DNA of 64,000 bases from PALSA-600 sp963842335 (GCA_963842335.1 CAWJGF010000016.1:1-64000); one strand, 5' to 3'; counted from the first letter of the stretch, positions 25,509-35,134 are shown. Notes: generated from the sequence alone by a model not told the origin. Translations and numbers: made by a program.

Positions 25509-28500
25509 ATGGAGTTTCGGATCCTCGGTCCGTTTGAGGTACTCGACGCCGGTCGAGCCGTCGGGCTTGGCGGGCGAAAGAAGCGCGCGACGCTCGCGAT
25601 CCTGCTGCTCCGCCACGACCAGGTCGTCTCGAGCGACCGCCTGATCGAGGAGCTCTGGGGCGAGCGAGCTCCTCCAACGGCCCTGCAGACCGTGCGGGTC
25701 CACGTCTCGCAGATCCGCAAGACGCTCGGCAACGAGCTGGTACGCACCCTTCCGGCTGGTTACATGCTCGAGCTCGAGCCGCACCAGCTCGACTCGCGCC
25801 GCTTCGAACGACTCGTCAGAGAGGGAATTGAGGCGATCGCCGCAGGCGAGGCCCCGACCGCGGCCGCGCTGCTCCACGAGGCCCTCGATCTGTGGCGCGG
25901 TCCTGCACTCGCAGACTTCGTCTACGAGCCGTTCGCACAAGTCGAGATCGCGCGTCTCGACGAGCTCAGGCTCTCCGGCCTCGAAGCTCGGATCGACGCC
26001 GACCTCGCACTCGGACGTCACGTAGAGCTCGTCGGCGAGCTCGAGGGACTGATCGGCGAGCACCCGCTTCGGGAGCGTCTGCGCGCCCAGTTGATGCTCG
26101 CGCTGTACCGCGCGGGGCGACAGTCGGAGTCGCTCGCCGCGTATAGCGACGCGCGTCGAACGTTCGTAGAGCAGCTCGGGCTCGAGCCGAGCCTCGAGCT
26201 CCGCGGCCTCGAGCGCGCGATCCTAGAGCAGGAGCTCTCGCTCGGCGTCGCGCCGCTTTCCGTGCCCGTACCGGTGGCAGCCCCCGTCCGGAAGACCGTC
26301 ACGGTCGTGCATGTGGCTCTCGGCGGCGTCGGCGGTGACGCAGCCGATCCAGAGGCGCTTGCCCCGCGCCTCGCGGGACCGCTGGAACAGGCGCTCGGTG
26401 TGATCGGGCGCCACGAGGGTTCGGTGACCGCGCAGCAGGACGACGCGGTGACTGCCACCTTCGGCCTTCCGTCGCTGCACGAGGACGATGCGCTCCGCGC
26501 CGTTCGGGCGGCGGTCGATCTCCGCGACCTCCTCGCGGGCGATCCTGAGCTCGGGCCGCGCATCGGGATCGCCACGGGCGAGGTGGTCGCCTCCGAAAGC
26601 GCAACGCTGCTCGGCACTGTCGCCGGCTCGGCGCTCGGGCTGGCACACGTCGCGGCGCCCGCGGAGATCGTCCTCGACGATCCGACTCGGAGGCTCGTCG
26701 CCCACGCTATCGACGTCGCGCCGTCGCCGGGTGCCGCGGCGTTCCGCCTTCGGACGCTGCTGCCCGATGCGCCGCCGTTCGCACGGCGCCTCGAAGCGCC
26801 GCTCGTGGGACGGCGGGCAGAGCTCGCCGAGCTCCTGGAGGCGTTCGAGCACACGGTCGTGCACAGTGAGCCGGCGCTCCTGACCATAGTGGGACCGCCG
26901 GGGATCGGGAAATCGAGGCTCGCCGGCAATCTGTTGGAGGAAGTAGCCGACCGCGGGACCACTCTGGTTGGCCGCTGTCTCTCCTATGGCCAGGGGATCA
27001 CGCTCTGGCCGCTCCGCGAGATGGTCCGCGAGGCGGCCGGTGGCGAGACACGTGAAGCTCTGGCCAGGCTCCTGGACGGAGAGAGCGACGGCGCTGTCGT
27101 CGCCGACGCGATCGCGGCTGCGTTCGGCTTCACGGGGGAGGACCGGCCTGTTGAAGAGACCGTGTGGGCGTTTCGCCGGCTGTTCGAGACGCTGGCCCAG
27201 TCGCGGCCGCACGTCCTGGTCGTCGAGGATGCCCACTGGGCGGAGCCGGCGCTGCTCGACCTCCTCGATTACGTCACCCGGACGACTCGAGACGTCCCCC
27301 TCCTGATCCTGTGTCTCGCACGCCCGGAGCTACTGGAGACACGTCCAGGGCAAGAGGCGACGACCGTCGAGCTCGGGCCGCTTTCGCCCGAGGAGACCGA
27401 GGCGCTGATCTCCAACTTGCCGCTCGGTTTGAGCCTGACCCCGGAGGTTCGCCACCGTGTGGTGGACGTCGCGGAGGGCAACGCGCTCTTCGCCGAGCAG
27501 CTCGTCGCACTACTCGCCGCGGACGGTGGAACCGAGGTCGCGTTCGCCGCGCCAACGATTCACGCGATCCTGGCCGCACGCCTCGATCGCCTCGGCCCGG
27601 GCGAACGCGCCGTCCTGGAGCGGGCGGCCGTCGTCGGGCGCGAGTTCACGCTCGAGGCGGTGGCGGAGCTCCTGCCCGCTCGTGCAGCTTCGTCAGCTTC
27701 GAGGCATCTCCACGCGCTGATGCACAAGCGCCTCGTCGACCCTGACCGCGCCGTCCTCCCCGGAGAGACCGGCTACCGCTTCCAGCATGCGCTCATCCAC
27801 GAGGCTGCGTACCGACGGCTGCCCAAGGCGCTCCGCGCCGAGCTGCACGAGCGCCTGGCGGACTGGCTCGAGCGCCGAGCGGGCACGCACATCGCCGAGC
27901 TCGAGGAGATCGTCGGCTACCACCTCGAGCGGGCTTGCCAGTACAGACTGGAGCTCGACGCCGATCAGGATTCTCTCCGGGAGCTCGCCGCGCGCGCCGC
28001 GGACAGGCTCGCCGCGGCCGGCCGCCGCGCCTTCCAACGTACGGACTTCGTCGCAGCGACTTCCCTGCTTTCGCGGGCCGTCGAGCTACTGCCACGCGAA
28101 GATCCCGCGAGCATCGAGTTGCTGAACATGCTCGGCTCAGCACTCGGGCCGATCGGTGAGCTCGAGCGTCAACAGCGAGTGCTCGATCAGGCGGTTCAGA
28201 GGGCGGCCGCGCTCGGAGATCCCACGGGCGAATGGCACGCGCGGCTCGAGCTCGCTTACAACAAATTGAGAGGCGACGCTCCCGGGCTGATGCGCGATGC
28301 AGAACGTGCGCTGTCCATCTTCGAGCGTGCGAACGACTCGCTCGGCGCAGCACGCGCTTCGGCCGTCATCGCACACGCACTGGTCGACCTCGGGCGCGCA
28401 GGCGAAGCGCTCACCGCAGCCGAAGGGGCGCTCGCTTACGCACGCGAGTCGGGCGTCAACCGGGAGTACGTTCGTGGCCAATGGGCGGTCACCGGCGCGC

Positions 28501-29225
28501 TTCTCGCCGGGCCGACTCCGGTTCCGTCTGCGATTGCCCGCTGCGAAGAGCTGCTGGAGAATGCTCCCGAGAGCCTCGTCGGCACCGTGGGCGCGACCTG
28601 GGTGCTGAGCGTCCTCCGGGCTATGGCACGCGAGTTCGCCCTGGCGCGGGAGCTCGTCGAACGCACCGTTAGCCTCCTCGAGGCAATCGCACATCCCCGG
28701 CCGCTGATCGCCATGGCGAATGCCGAGGGTCTCATCGAGATGCTCGCCGGGAAGCCGGCCCGGGCTGCGCAGGCGTACCGCCGCGCTATCGAGATCGCCC
28801 GGGCGATCGGCGACTTCGACAGCGCCGATGTGCACGCCGCGAGACTTGCCGGGGCCCTATGCCTGATCGGGCGAGGCGAGGAGGCGGCTCAGGTGCTCCG
28901 AGCGACTCCCTCCCCTCCCGAACATGCCTCGCTCTCCTCCACCGCGTACTGGCGCCTAGCCCATGCGCGCGTGCTCGCTCTCCAGGGCGAGCTTGCGGAG
29001 GCCGAGTCTCACGCCCGCGTCGCGACTGCGCTCGTTGCTTCCACCGACCTGCTCGACCTTCGCGGCAACGTGATGCTCGTCCTCGCCGACGTCCTCGGGG
29101 CGCAAGCGCGCTCAGTGGAATCAGCAGTCGCTCTCGGCGAGGCCGTACGCCTGTACGAACAGAAGGGCAACGTCGCTGCCGCTGCTCTCGCGCATTCACA
29201 GCTCCAGGCCAAGCAGTCGGCCTGA
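25509..29225 (+). CDS. SARP/BTAD transcriptional regulator fused to pseudo-cyclase, AAA and TPR domains
   Basis: A 1238-residue protein. Domain order: OmpR-type winged helix (about 1-92), BTAD helical repeats (about 95-240), a region resembling a class III cyclase (about 262-410), an AAA/STAND ATPase with Walker A GPPGIGKS (about 461-468) and Walker B VLVVEDAHW, then TPR-like repeats to the end. The cyclase-like part keeps the frame of the family (QDDAVTATFG, HEDDALRAVRAAV, RIGIATGEVV) but the first metal Asp position reads VVHVALGGVG, so it should be inactive and may bind a nucleotide. ATG at 25509 is preferred over TTG at 25503. It diverges from the peroxidase operon with ~120 bases between, so it may control it. 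Confidence 0.88.
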   Translation: MEFRILGPFEVLDAGRAVGLGGRKKRATLAILLLRHDQVVSSDRLIEELWGERAPPTALQTVRVHVSQIRKTLGNELVRTLPAGYMLELEPHQLDSRRFERLVREGIEAIAAGEAPTAAALLHEALDLWRGPALADFVYEPFAQVEIARLDELRLSGLEARIDADLALGRHVELVGELEGLIGEHPLRERLRAQLMLALYRAGRQSESLAAYSDARRTFVEQLGLEPSLELRGLERAILEQELSLGVAPLSVPVPVAAPVRKTVTVVHVALGGVGGDAADPEALAPRLAGPLEQALGVIGRHEGSVTAQQDDAVTATFGLPSLHEDDALRAVRAAVDLRDLLAGDPELGPRIGIATGEVVASESATLLGTVAGSALGLAHVAAPAEIVLDDPTRRLVAHAIDVAPSPGAAAFRLRTLLPDAPPFARRLEAPLVGRRAELAELLEAFEHTVVHSEPALLTIVGPPGIGKSRLAGNLLEEVADRGTTLVGRCLSYGQGITLWPLREMVREAAGGETREALARLLDGESDGAVVADAIAAAFGFTGEDRPVEETVWAFRRLFETLAQSRPHVLVVEDAHWAEPALLDLLDYVTRTTRDVPLLILCLARPELLETRPGQEATTVELGPLSPEETEALISNLPLGLSLTPEVRHRVVDVAEGNALFAEQLVALLAADGGTEVAFAAPTIHAILAARLDRLGPGERAVLERAAVVGREFTLEAVAELLPARAASSASRHLHALMHKRLVDPDRAVLPGETGYRFQHALIHEAAYRRLPKALRAELHERLADWLERRAGTHIAELEEIVGYHLERACQYRLELDADQDSLRELAARAADRLAAAGRRAFQRTDFVAATSLLSRAVELLPREDPASIELLNMLGSALGPIGELERQQRVLDQAVQRAAALGDPTGEWHARLELAYNKLRGDAPGLMRDAERALSIFERANDSLGAARASAVIAHALVDLGRAGEALTAAEGALAYARESGVNREYVRGQWAVTGALLAGPTPVPSAIARCEELLENAPESLVGTVGATWVLSVLRAMAREFALARELVERTVSLLEAIAHPRPLIAMANAEGLIEMLAGKPARAAQAYRRAIEIARAIGDFDSADVHAARLAGALCLIGRGEEAAQVLRATPSPPEHASLSSTAYWRLAHARVLALQGELAEAESHARVATALVASTDLLDLRGNVMLVLADVLGAQARSVESAVALGEAVRLYEQKGNVAAAALAHSQLQAKQSA

Positions 29226-29333
29226 GCTGTCCCTCTTACCTCGGAAGTCCGGCTGCTCCGCGGCCATGATGACTTGCGAGGATTCTTCGATTCGACGCCA
29301 TCGCGGGGGCACAGCCGCACATGTCGGCCGCAT

Positions 29334-29357
29334 CGGCCCGAATCTGATTGCGGGCCG
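29334..29357. terminator. Hairpin between convergent genes
   Basis: A 7-bp GC stem (29334-29340 with 29351-29357) lies in the gap between the large regulator and the convergent GFA gene. There is no T-run on either side, so the call is tentative. Confidence 0.3.
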
Positions 29358-29379
29358 GCCCCCTGCTGGGACGATCCTG

Positions 29380-29835
29380 TCAGTCGTTTCCGAGCGCGTG
29401 GATGCGCTCTAGACTCTCGCTCGGCCAGAGCTCGTCCAGCTTGTAGAAGACGTCAAACGTCGCCGCCCTCTCCGGGATCTGCACCCAGTCCACCTTCGAA
29501 CGGGTGAAGATGTGCACGTCGGGCGTGACGCTGCTCGGCTCATCGAGTGTCCCGCCGCGTACGAACCACACCTCCGGGTGGGTGTACTCGCTGAAGAGCG
29601 CGATCTGGCAGTTCGGGCAGCGGTAGATGCGCTGCATCCCGCCGCTGTCGCGTGGAACGTCGACCGCGTGTGGCTCGCCGCTCAGCACCTCGACGCGGTC
29701 GCGCTCGATCAGCAGGTTGATCACGAACGCGCTGCCGGTCTGCCGCTGGCAGCTCAGGCAGTGGCAGCAGTGCACGAAGAGCGGCTCGGACGCCAGCCGG
29801 TAGCGGACCTCCCCACACGTGCAACCACCTTCCAC
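29380..29835 (-). CDS. GFA/CENP-V-type zinc protein
   Basis: A 151-residue protein of the glutathione-dependent formaldehyde-activating (GFA)/CENP-V fold. Zinc ligands are clear: CTCGEVRY at the N-terminus, CCHCLSCQ and CPNCQIALFS. Members are mostly of unknown function despite the family name. It starts with GTG at 29835. It is monocistronic and divergent from the hydrolase-cyclase gene. Confidence 0.85.
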   Translation of the reverse strand: MEGGCTCGEVRYRLASEPLFVHCCHCLSCQRQTGSAFVINLLIERDRVEVLSGEPHAVDVPRDSGGMQRIYRCPNCQIALFSEYTHPEVWFVRGGTLDEPSSVTPDVHIFTRSKVDWVQIPERAATFDVFYKLDELWPSESLERIHALGND

Positions 29836-29948
29836 GACGGAGAATCTAGCGCGAGCCCACCTAGCGGCCGCGCCCGCCAGGTCGCCCGCGGTTGCGAATT
29901 GCCAACGTCCTAGACTCGGCCTATGCCGCGGTCGGTGGACACGCCGGG

Positions 29949-31283
29949 ATGAAGGGCTCCCTCGAGACCCATTATGCGCGGAGTGGCGATGTCCACATCG
30001 CCTATCAGACCGTCGGTGACGCAGACCTCGATCTCGTTCTGCTCCCGGGTGCCTTCAGCCACGTTGAGCACCAATGGGAAGAGCCGTCGTTTGCCCGGTT
30101 CCTCCACCGACTCGCGTCGTTCTCACGACTCATCGTTTTGGATGTTCGAGGCACCGGCCTCTCCGACCGAGCGGCTGACCTTCCGACGCTGGAAGAACAG
30201 ATTGACGACGTACTGGCAGTGCTCGACGCGGTTGGCTCCAAGCGGGCCGCGCTGTTCGGATTGTCCCAGGGCGGCGGCCTGGCGACGTTGTGCGCCGCCG
30301 CTCATCCTGCAAGGACGTCCGCACTCGTCCTCTTCGGTGCCTACGCGCGCAGCATGTGGGCCGATGACTTCCCGTGGGGGTGGACACCCGAGGATTACGA
30401 CGAGCTGATGCGCCTGGCCCACGAAGGATGGGGCAGCGGAGTTTTCCTCCCACGCGTGGCGCCTTCCGTGGCGAACGATGCGTCATTCAAGGTCTGGTGG
30501 GCGAAGCAGGAACGACTCTCGGGAAGCCCGGGAACGATTCGCGCTTTCCTTCGCGCACAGCGGGAAGCAGATGTCCGACACGTGCTGCCGGCGATCCAGG
30601 CGCCGACGCTCATAATCCAGCGCCAGGAAGATGCGTATCGCCGAGTGGAACATGGGCGCTACCTCGCCGAAACCATCCCCGACGCGACCTACGTGCATTT
30701 GCCCGGTCGCGACAACCTCCCGTATGTGGGCGACCAGGAAGCGATTCTCGGCGAGGTGGAGGAATTCCTGACCGGAGTGCGGCACAGCGCGGAGCCCGAC
30801 CGGGTATTAGCCACCGTTTTATTCACAGACATTGTGGGCGCTACATCGCGGGCCGCTGAGCTCGGCGATCGCGCATGGCGTGACCTCCTCGACCGTCACA
30901 ACGCCGTCGTCCGCAGAGAATTGGAGCTCGGCCGTGGCCGAGAGGTGGACACGGCTGGTGACGGCTTCTTAGCGACGTTCGACGGGCCCGCTCGCGCAAT
31001 CCGATCCGCTTACGCCATCGCCGAGCGTGTTCAGGCCCTGGCGCTCGATGTTCGGATCGGGCTTCACACGGGGGAGGTCGAGCTCGTCGAAGACTACGTG
31101 CGCGGGATCGCCGTACACATCGGCGCACGTACGCTCGCACTCGCCGGGCCTGGTGAAGTGCTCGTGACCTCAACGGTAAGAGATCTGGTCGCCGGTTCGG
31201 GGATCCAGTTTGAGGATCGGGGCGCCCGCGCGCTAAAAGGTGTGCCGGGGATGTGGCACATCTTCCGCGTTACCTCGGCATGA
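29949..31283 (+). CDS. Alpha/beta hydrolase fused to class III adenylate cyclase
   Basis: A 444-residue fusion. The N-terminal hydrolase (about 5-275) has the nucleophile S106 in GLSQGG, DVRGTGLSDR after strand 4, and APTLIIQRQED near the acid. The C-terminal cyclase (about 285-440) keeps both metal Asp (LFTDIVGAT and AGDGFLATF) and the GEVLVTSTVRDLVAGSG end typical of this actinobacterial and rhizobial group. It probably couples hydrolysis or binding of a small ester to cAMP formation. ATG at 29949 is chosen; TTG at 29892 is an upstream in-frame option without a clear Shine-Dalgarno. Confidence 0.88.
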   Translation: MKGSLETHYARSGDVHIAYQTVGDADLDLVLLPGAFSHVEHQWEEPSFARFLHRLASFSRLIVLDVRGTGLSDRAADLPTLEEQIDDVLAVLDAVGSKRAALFGLSQGGGLATLCAAAHPARTSALVLFGAYARSMWADDFPWGWTPEDYDELMRLAHEGWGSGVFLPRVAPSVANDASFKVWWAKQERLSGSPGTIRAFLRAQREADVRHVLPAIQAPTLIIQRQEDAYRRVEHGRYLAETIPDATYVHLPGRDNLPYVGDQEAILGEVEEFLTGVRHSAEPDRVLATVLFTDIVGATSRAAELGDRAWRDLLDRHNAVVRRELELGRGREVDTAGDGFLATFDGPARAIRSAYAIAERVQALALDVRIGLHTGEVELVEDYVRGIAVHIGARTLALAGPGEVLVTSTVRDLVAGSGIQFEDRGARALKGVPGMWHIFRVTSA

Positions 31284-31335
31284 AGCGGTCCCGCCAGGTC
31301 TCGCGCAAGTGCTACGCCCGAAGACCGGTGATCTA

Positions 31336-31950
31336 GTGACGACGGATTCGATCCGGCCGGTCGTCCTTCGGAACGACGTTCGCATCGAGGATCCATTGAG
31401 AGTCGTTCTCGGCTTCCTCGAGACATGGCGTTTCGACGTCGGCGACCCTTCGCGACCAACGTCGTTCGACGAGTCCGACCTCAGGCTGGCAAACCGCGGC
31501 GGGGCCCGAATCTCAGCGGCCGAGATTGCAACGATCCTCCAGCGGCGCTGCGCAATCGAGCGAGCCTTACGGGGAATCGCTTCCAATGCTTCGCTGGCCG
31601 CGCGGCAGAACACGGTGCCGTGGCCGACGCTGACACAGCTCTTCGACGCGTTCGCGGACATCCGAGGGGTCGGCTTCTCGAAGATGACGAAAGCGCTCCA
31701 CCCAAAGCGCCCTGCGCTGATCCCCATGCTCGACAGCGTCGTCCAGGCATACCTGCAGGACGACGACCTCGGCGCCCAAGCTTCGTTCGGAGAACGCGCC
31801 CTCGCGCTTGTCCGCGGTTACAAACGCGACCTGGACCACAACTCGGCAGCGGTGCGAGCGGTCCGGCAGGAGATCACGACACGCGGTCACGGCCTGACCG
31901 AGGTGCGAATCCTCGATCTGCTGATCTGGTCCGTCCAGCCAGCGGCCTGA
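31336..31950 (+). CDS. DUF6308-like protein
   Basis: A 204-residue soluble protein starting with GTG at 31336. The segment GVGFSKMTKALHPKRPALIPMLDSVVQAYL resembles the conserved core of DUF6308 proteins. The HhH-like GVGFSKMTK hints at nucleic-acid contact, but the function is unknown. It follows the hydrolase-cyclase gene by about 50 bases on the same strand. Confidence 0.65.
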   Translation: MTTDSIRPVVLRNDVRIEDPLRVVLGFLETWRFDVGDPSRPTSFDESDLRLANRGGARISAAEIATILQRRCAIERALRGIASNASLAARQNTVPWPTLTQLFDAFADIRGVGFSKMTKALHPKRPALIPMLDSVVQAYLQDDDLGAQASFGERALALVRGYKRDLDHNSAAVRAVRQEITTRGHGLTEVRILDLLIWSVQPAA

Positions 31951-32041
31951 TCTCAACTCGTGGCGAGCGACAGATGATTTTTCGCCGCACTGCGGGTCTG
32001 ATAGATAGGCCCTTGGATTACGACCGGGAGGTACGACCACG

Positions 32042-33118
32042 ATGTCACGAACCCTGCTGTTGATTGGCACGCGCAAAGGCGCCTTTTTCCTGGAAAGCAA
32101 CGACAGGAAGACGTGGGAGCTCCAAGGCCCGTTCTGCGAAGGATGGCCGGTGTACCACGTGATCCACGATCCGAAGAGCGACGCCGTGTACGCCGCGGCC
32201 GCAAGCGAATGGCATGGTCAGGCGATCTGGCGGAGCGGTGATCGCGGCGAGACCTGGACGCACTCGAGCGAGGGGATCGCATACGACGCCGAGTCCGGCC
32301 GCAAGGTCTCGAAAGTCTCAACGCTCGCCGTGAGCGACAGCCGTCTGCTGGTCGGCGTCGAAGCGCCCGGGATCTTCGAAAGCAGCGACGAAGGGCAAAC
32401 ATGGTCGTTGCTGTCGACCCTCGCCGGAGAACCGGGAAGCGAGACGTGGGACGATCCTTCGAATCAGCCGCCCGGTCATCTCGGCATCTCGGCGCTGATG
32501 TTCGACCGTGAGGACGCGGACCGGTTCTGGGCGATCGTGCAGGGTGTCGGCCTGTTCGAGACGACGGACTACGCGCAGTCGTGGTCGCCGCGTAACCGCG
32601 GGCTTCGCGCCGACTGGCCGCGCGAGCACGAAGAGGTCGGTTTCTGCGTGCACAAGCTCGTCCGCTCGCCCGTCGACGGCGACCGCATGTATCAGCAGAA
32701 CCACGTCGGCATGCACCGCAGCGACGACGCAGGTCAGACGTGGACGGAGATCACGGAAGGCTTGCCCACGGAGTTCGGATTCGCCGCGGCAACGCATCCA
32801 CACGATCGCGACACGTTCTATGTGATCCCGCTTGATCCGGGTCATGGACGGACGATGCCGGAAGGCCACGCGGCCGTCTGGCGGACGCGCGATGCCGGCT
32901 CGAGCTGGCAAGCCCTGGACCGCGGCCTGCCGCAGCGCGACGCGCATGTCGGCGTCTTGCGCGAGGCGATGGCTGTCGATTCCGAGGACGCACCGGGTCT
33001 CTACTTCGGGACGAGCACCGGGCAGCTCTTTGCGAGCGCCGACGAAGGCGACACGTGGACGCAGATTGCCGACTACCTCCCGCCGATCTCCTCGGTCGAG
33101 GTCGCTGCGATCGAGTAA
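32042..33118 (+). CDS. Asp-box (BNR/sortilin-like) beta-propeller protein
   Basis: A 358-residue propeller with at least five Asp-box turns of the pattern S-x-D-x-G-x-T-W (SGDRGETW, SSDEGQTW, SDDAGQTW, TRDAGSSW, SADEGDTW). There is no signal peptide, so it is probably cytoplasmic, unlike sialidases. No sialidase Arg triad or FRIP motif is seen, and the role is likely binding or scaffolding. GGGAGG precedes the ATG. The stop shares a base with the start of the following Ubl gene (TAATG), so the two are tightly coupled. Confidence 0.85.
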   Translation: MSRTLLLIGTRKGAFFLESNDRKTWELQGPFCEGWPVYHVIHDPKSDAVYAAAASEWHGQAIWRSGDRGETWTHSSEGIAYDAESGRKVSKVSTLAVSDSRLLVGVEAPGIFESSDEGQTWSLLSTLAGEPGSETWDDPSNQPPGHLGISALMFDREDADRFWAIVQGVGLFETTDYAQSWSPRNRGLRADWPREHEEVGFCVHKLVRSPVDGDRMYQQNHVGMHRSDDAGQTWTEITEGLPTEFGFAAATHPHDRDTFYVIPLDPGHGRTMPEGHAAVWRTRDAGSSWQALDRGLPQRDAHVGVLREAMAVDSEDAPGLYFGTSTGQLFASADEGDTWTQIADYLPPISSVEVAAIE

Positions 33119-33381
33119 TGGCGGACGTCCGTCTCCCGTCGACGCTGGAGCCGCTCTTCCCGGGGCTGCCACGACAGGTCAACGTGCAGGCGGCCACCGT
33201 CCGCGACGTGATCGACTACCTTGAGCAGGACTGGCCGGGGATTCGAGACCGTCTCTGCGAGCCCGGACCGACGCTCCGCCGTCACATTCACGTGTACGTG
33301 AACCGCGAGCGCGCGAAACTCGACACGCCCGTCGCGGAGCAGTCACGTGTGGACGTCATTGCGGCAATCAGCGGTGGCTGA
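33118..33381 (+). CDS. MoaD/ThiS-family ubiquitin-like protein
   Basis: An 87-residue beta-grasp protein (ADVRLPSTLEPLFPG... VNVQAATVRDVIDYLEQDWPGI... RVDVIAAISGG) ending in Gly-Gly, the feature needed for adenylation by an E1-like enzyme and sulfur transfer or conjugation. No E1, cysteine desulfurase or molybdopterin gene is close. Coupling to the Asp-box propeller suggests the two proteins work together; such pairs are, I believe, conserved in actinobacteria, but that needs checking. Confidence 0.82.
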   Translation: MADVRLPSTLEPLFPGLPRQVNVQAATVRDVIDYLEQDWPGIRDRLCEPGPTLRRHIHVYVNRERAKLDTPVAEQSRVDVIAAISGG

Positions 33382-33429
33382 CCGCGCTACGCGACAACCG
33401 AGTGAACGAGAGATACCGCAAATCGGCGG

Positions 33430-33469
33430 GCAGCCGCCCCGAACCCTGCGTCGTCTCCGAGGCGGCTGC
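33430..33469. terminator. Hairpin between convergent genes
   Basis: A 9-bp perfect stem (33430-33438 with 33461-33469) with a long loop lies between the stop of the Ubl gene and the stop of the convergent beta-helix gene. It could serve both directions. No T-run is present. Confidence 0.4.
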
Positions 33470-33489
33470 GCGTTGCTGCTCTCTCGGCT

Positions 33490-34662
33490 CTAGCCGGTAC
33501 AGCCCGTGATCGTTCCGGGCGGGAAGCAATTGTCCGGCGTGTTGCCGCTGATGTCCGTGTGGTTGAGCGTCACGAACCCCGGCCCGAAGAAGTCGGGATT
33601 CGCAAGACCACCGCCGATCCCGTCCTCGGAGACGGCATTGCCGGTCACGGTGCTGTTGTTCAGCACTAGCGTTGGCTCGGGAGCGCCGGGAATGCCGAAG
33701 TTGAAGTTGGCGATCCCGCCGCCAATGCCGGTATTCCCGAGGGTGTCGTCGAGCGCGGTGTTGCCCGAGACGACGGTCTTGTTGAGCGTCGCAGAGGCAT
33801 GGTTCAGGAGCCCGCCGCCGGGGCCCCCAGGCGCAGCGTTCCCCGTGATCTGGCTGCTGTTGCTGACCAGAGTGCCGCCGTTAGCGACCCCGCCGCCACC
33901 GGCGAACTGGCCGCCGAAGACGCTGTTATCGCTGATCACGCTCTTGTTCAGCGTGACCAGGCTGCCGCCCTCGGTGTTGCCGCTGCCGGTGCCGCTTGCA
34001 ATACCGCCGCCTCCGGGAGCGGTGTTGTGATCGACGGTGCTCGAGTTCAGCGTCAACGTTCCAGCGTGGTTCAGGATCCCGCCGCCGCCACCGCCCTGCT
34101 CACCGGTCACGGTGTTCCAGCTCACCTCGCTGTTGTTCAACGTCATCACGCCGACCGGGCCAGATCCGATCGTGCCAGTAACGATCCCACCTCCACCGGC
34201 ACCGCTCGTATTGCCGGTCACGAGCGTGCGGTTAAGCGTCGTGGTGCCCTCGTTGTTGAAGATCCCGCCGCCGGGACCGGGCGAGTTGCCGCCCGTAATC
34301 GTGATGTTGTTCAGCGTTAGCCGGCCGCCGTCTGCGCCGTCGATGACGAGTACGCGGACTCGGTGGTCACCGCTGAGCGTCGAGCCGTTGCCATTGATCG
34401 TGATCGCAGAGACCACCACGGGCAGCCCATTCGGCCCCATGTCCATGTTGTTCACGCTGAGCGTGTAGGTGCAGCCCTTGTCGAGATTGATCGTCCCGCC
34501 ACCAGAGCCGTTCGCCGCGGCAACCGCCGCCGCCAGCGCCGATCCGCCACCAGTGCAGGGTACGTTCACCGACGACGCAGCACCTGCCGCCGCACCGAAC
34601 AACAACGCTCCACTCGCGAGCGCAGCCAGCGCGCCTGTTACTACCACCCGACGCCATCGCAT
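33490..34662 (-). CDS. Secreted Gly/Asn-rich beta-helix repeat protein
   Basis: A 390-residue protein with a Sec signal (MRWRRVVVTGALAALASGAL). The mature part is made of right-handed beta-helix turns of the pattern GGGIxN-xGTxTLNxSxVxxNTAxG, repeated about eight times. Such proteins resemble Chlamydia Pmp-like or pectate-lyase-fold surface proteins. No catalytic residues or sorting signal are evident. GAGGAGAG lies before the ATG. The function may be adhesion or polysaccharide binding. Confidence 0.8.
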   Translation of the reverse strand: MRWRRVVVTGALAALASGALLFGAAAGAASSVNVPCTGGGSALAAAVAAANGSGGGTINLDKGCTYTLSVNNMDMGPNGLPVVVSAITINGNGSTLSGDHRVRVLVIDGADGGRLTLNNITITGGNSPGPGGGIFNNEGTTTLNRTLVTGNTSGAGGGGIVTGTIGSGPVGVMTLNNSEVSWNTVTGEQGGGGGGILNHAGTLTLNSSTVDHNTAPGGGGIASGTGSGNTEGGSLVTLNKSVISDNSVFGGQFAGGGGVANGGTLVSNSSQITGNAAPGGPGGGLLNHASATLNKTVVSGNTALDDTLGNTGIGGGIANFNFGIPGAPEPTLVLNNSTVTGNAVSEDGIGGGLANPDFFGPGFVTLNHTDISGNTPDNCFPPGTITGCTG

Positions 34663-34858
34663 GAGAACTCTCCTCTCCCTGGAATCCGTGCCCCAACGTC
34701 GATGCTATGAGCAAGTCCGGGCGCGGCTCAAGCCGCACTAGACGAGCAACATGAGCGCGCAACACAAACGCAACGTCACGACAACATCACCACGGCGAGC
34801 GCCGCTCCCGACCAACAACAGGCTAGGGTCAGGTGCGACCCCAAACATGGAGGCTCTA

Positions 34859-35134
34859 GTGAGCTTGGTTATCCGCTTTTCCCCACCGTCCTTGACCGCG
34901 GACCAGTACGACGAAGTTGTCCGCCGGCTCACGGATAAGGGCGTTCTTCCAGCAGACGGACTCGACTACGAGCTCTGTTTCGGCTCGGGCGACAAGCTCA
35001 AGGTCAGTCAGGTCTGGGACACGCAGGAGCAGCTCAACGCCTTCGGAGCAAGCCTCCGCCCGATTCTTGCCGAGATGAACATCAATCCGGGAGAGCCGGA
35101 AGTGCTTGAGGTACACAACATCATCAAGGCGTAG
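34859..35134 (+). CDS. Small dimeric alpha/beta-barrel-like protein
   Basis: A 91-residue protein (SLVIRFSPPSLTADQYDEVVRRLTDKG... KVSQVWDTQEQLNAFGASLRPIL) with the length and pattern of small ferredoxin-like dimeric-barrel proteins. The function is unknown. GTG at 34859 is favoured because GGAGG (34849-34853) is correctly placed for it; that GGAGG overlaps the alternative in-frame ATG at 34847. Confidence 0.6.
   Translation: MSLVIRFSPPSLTADQYDEVVRRLTDKGVLPADGLDYELCFGSGDKLKVSQVWDTQEQLNAFGASLRPILAEMNINPGEPEVLEVHNIIKA

Noticed and set aside
32042..33118. Sialidase activity for the Asp-box protein
   Set aside because: Asp-boxes are present, but the FRIP motif, catalytic Tyr/Glu and Arg triad could not be found, and there is no signal peptide.
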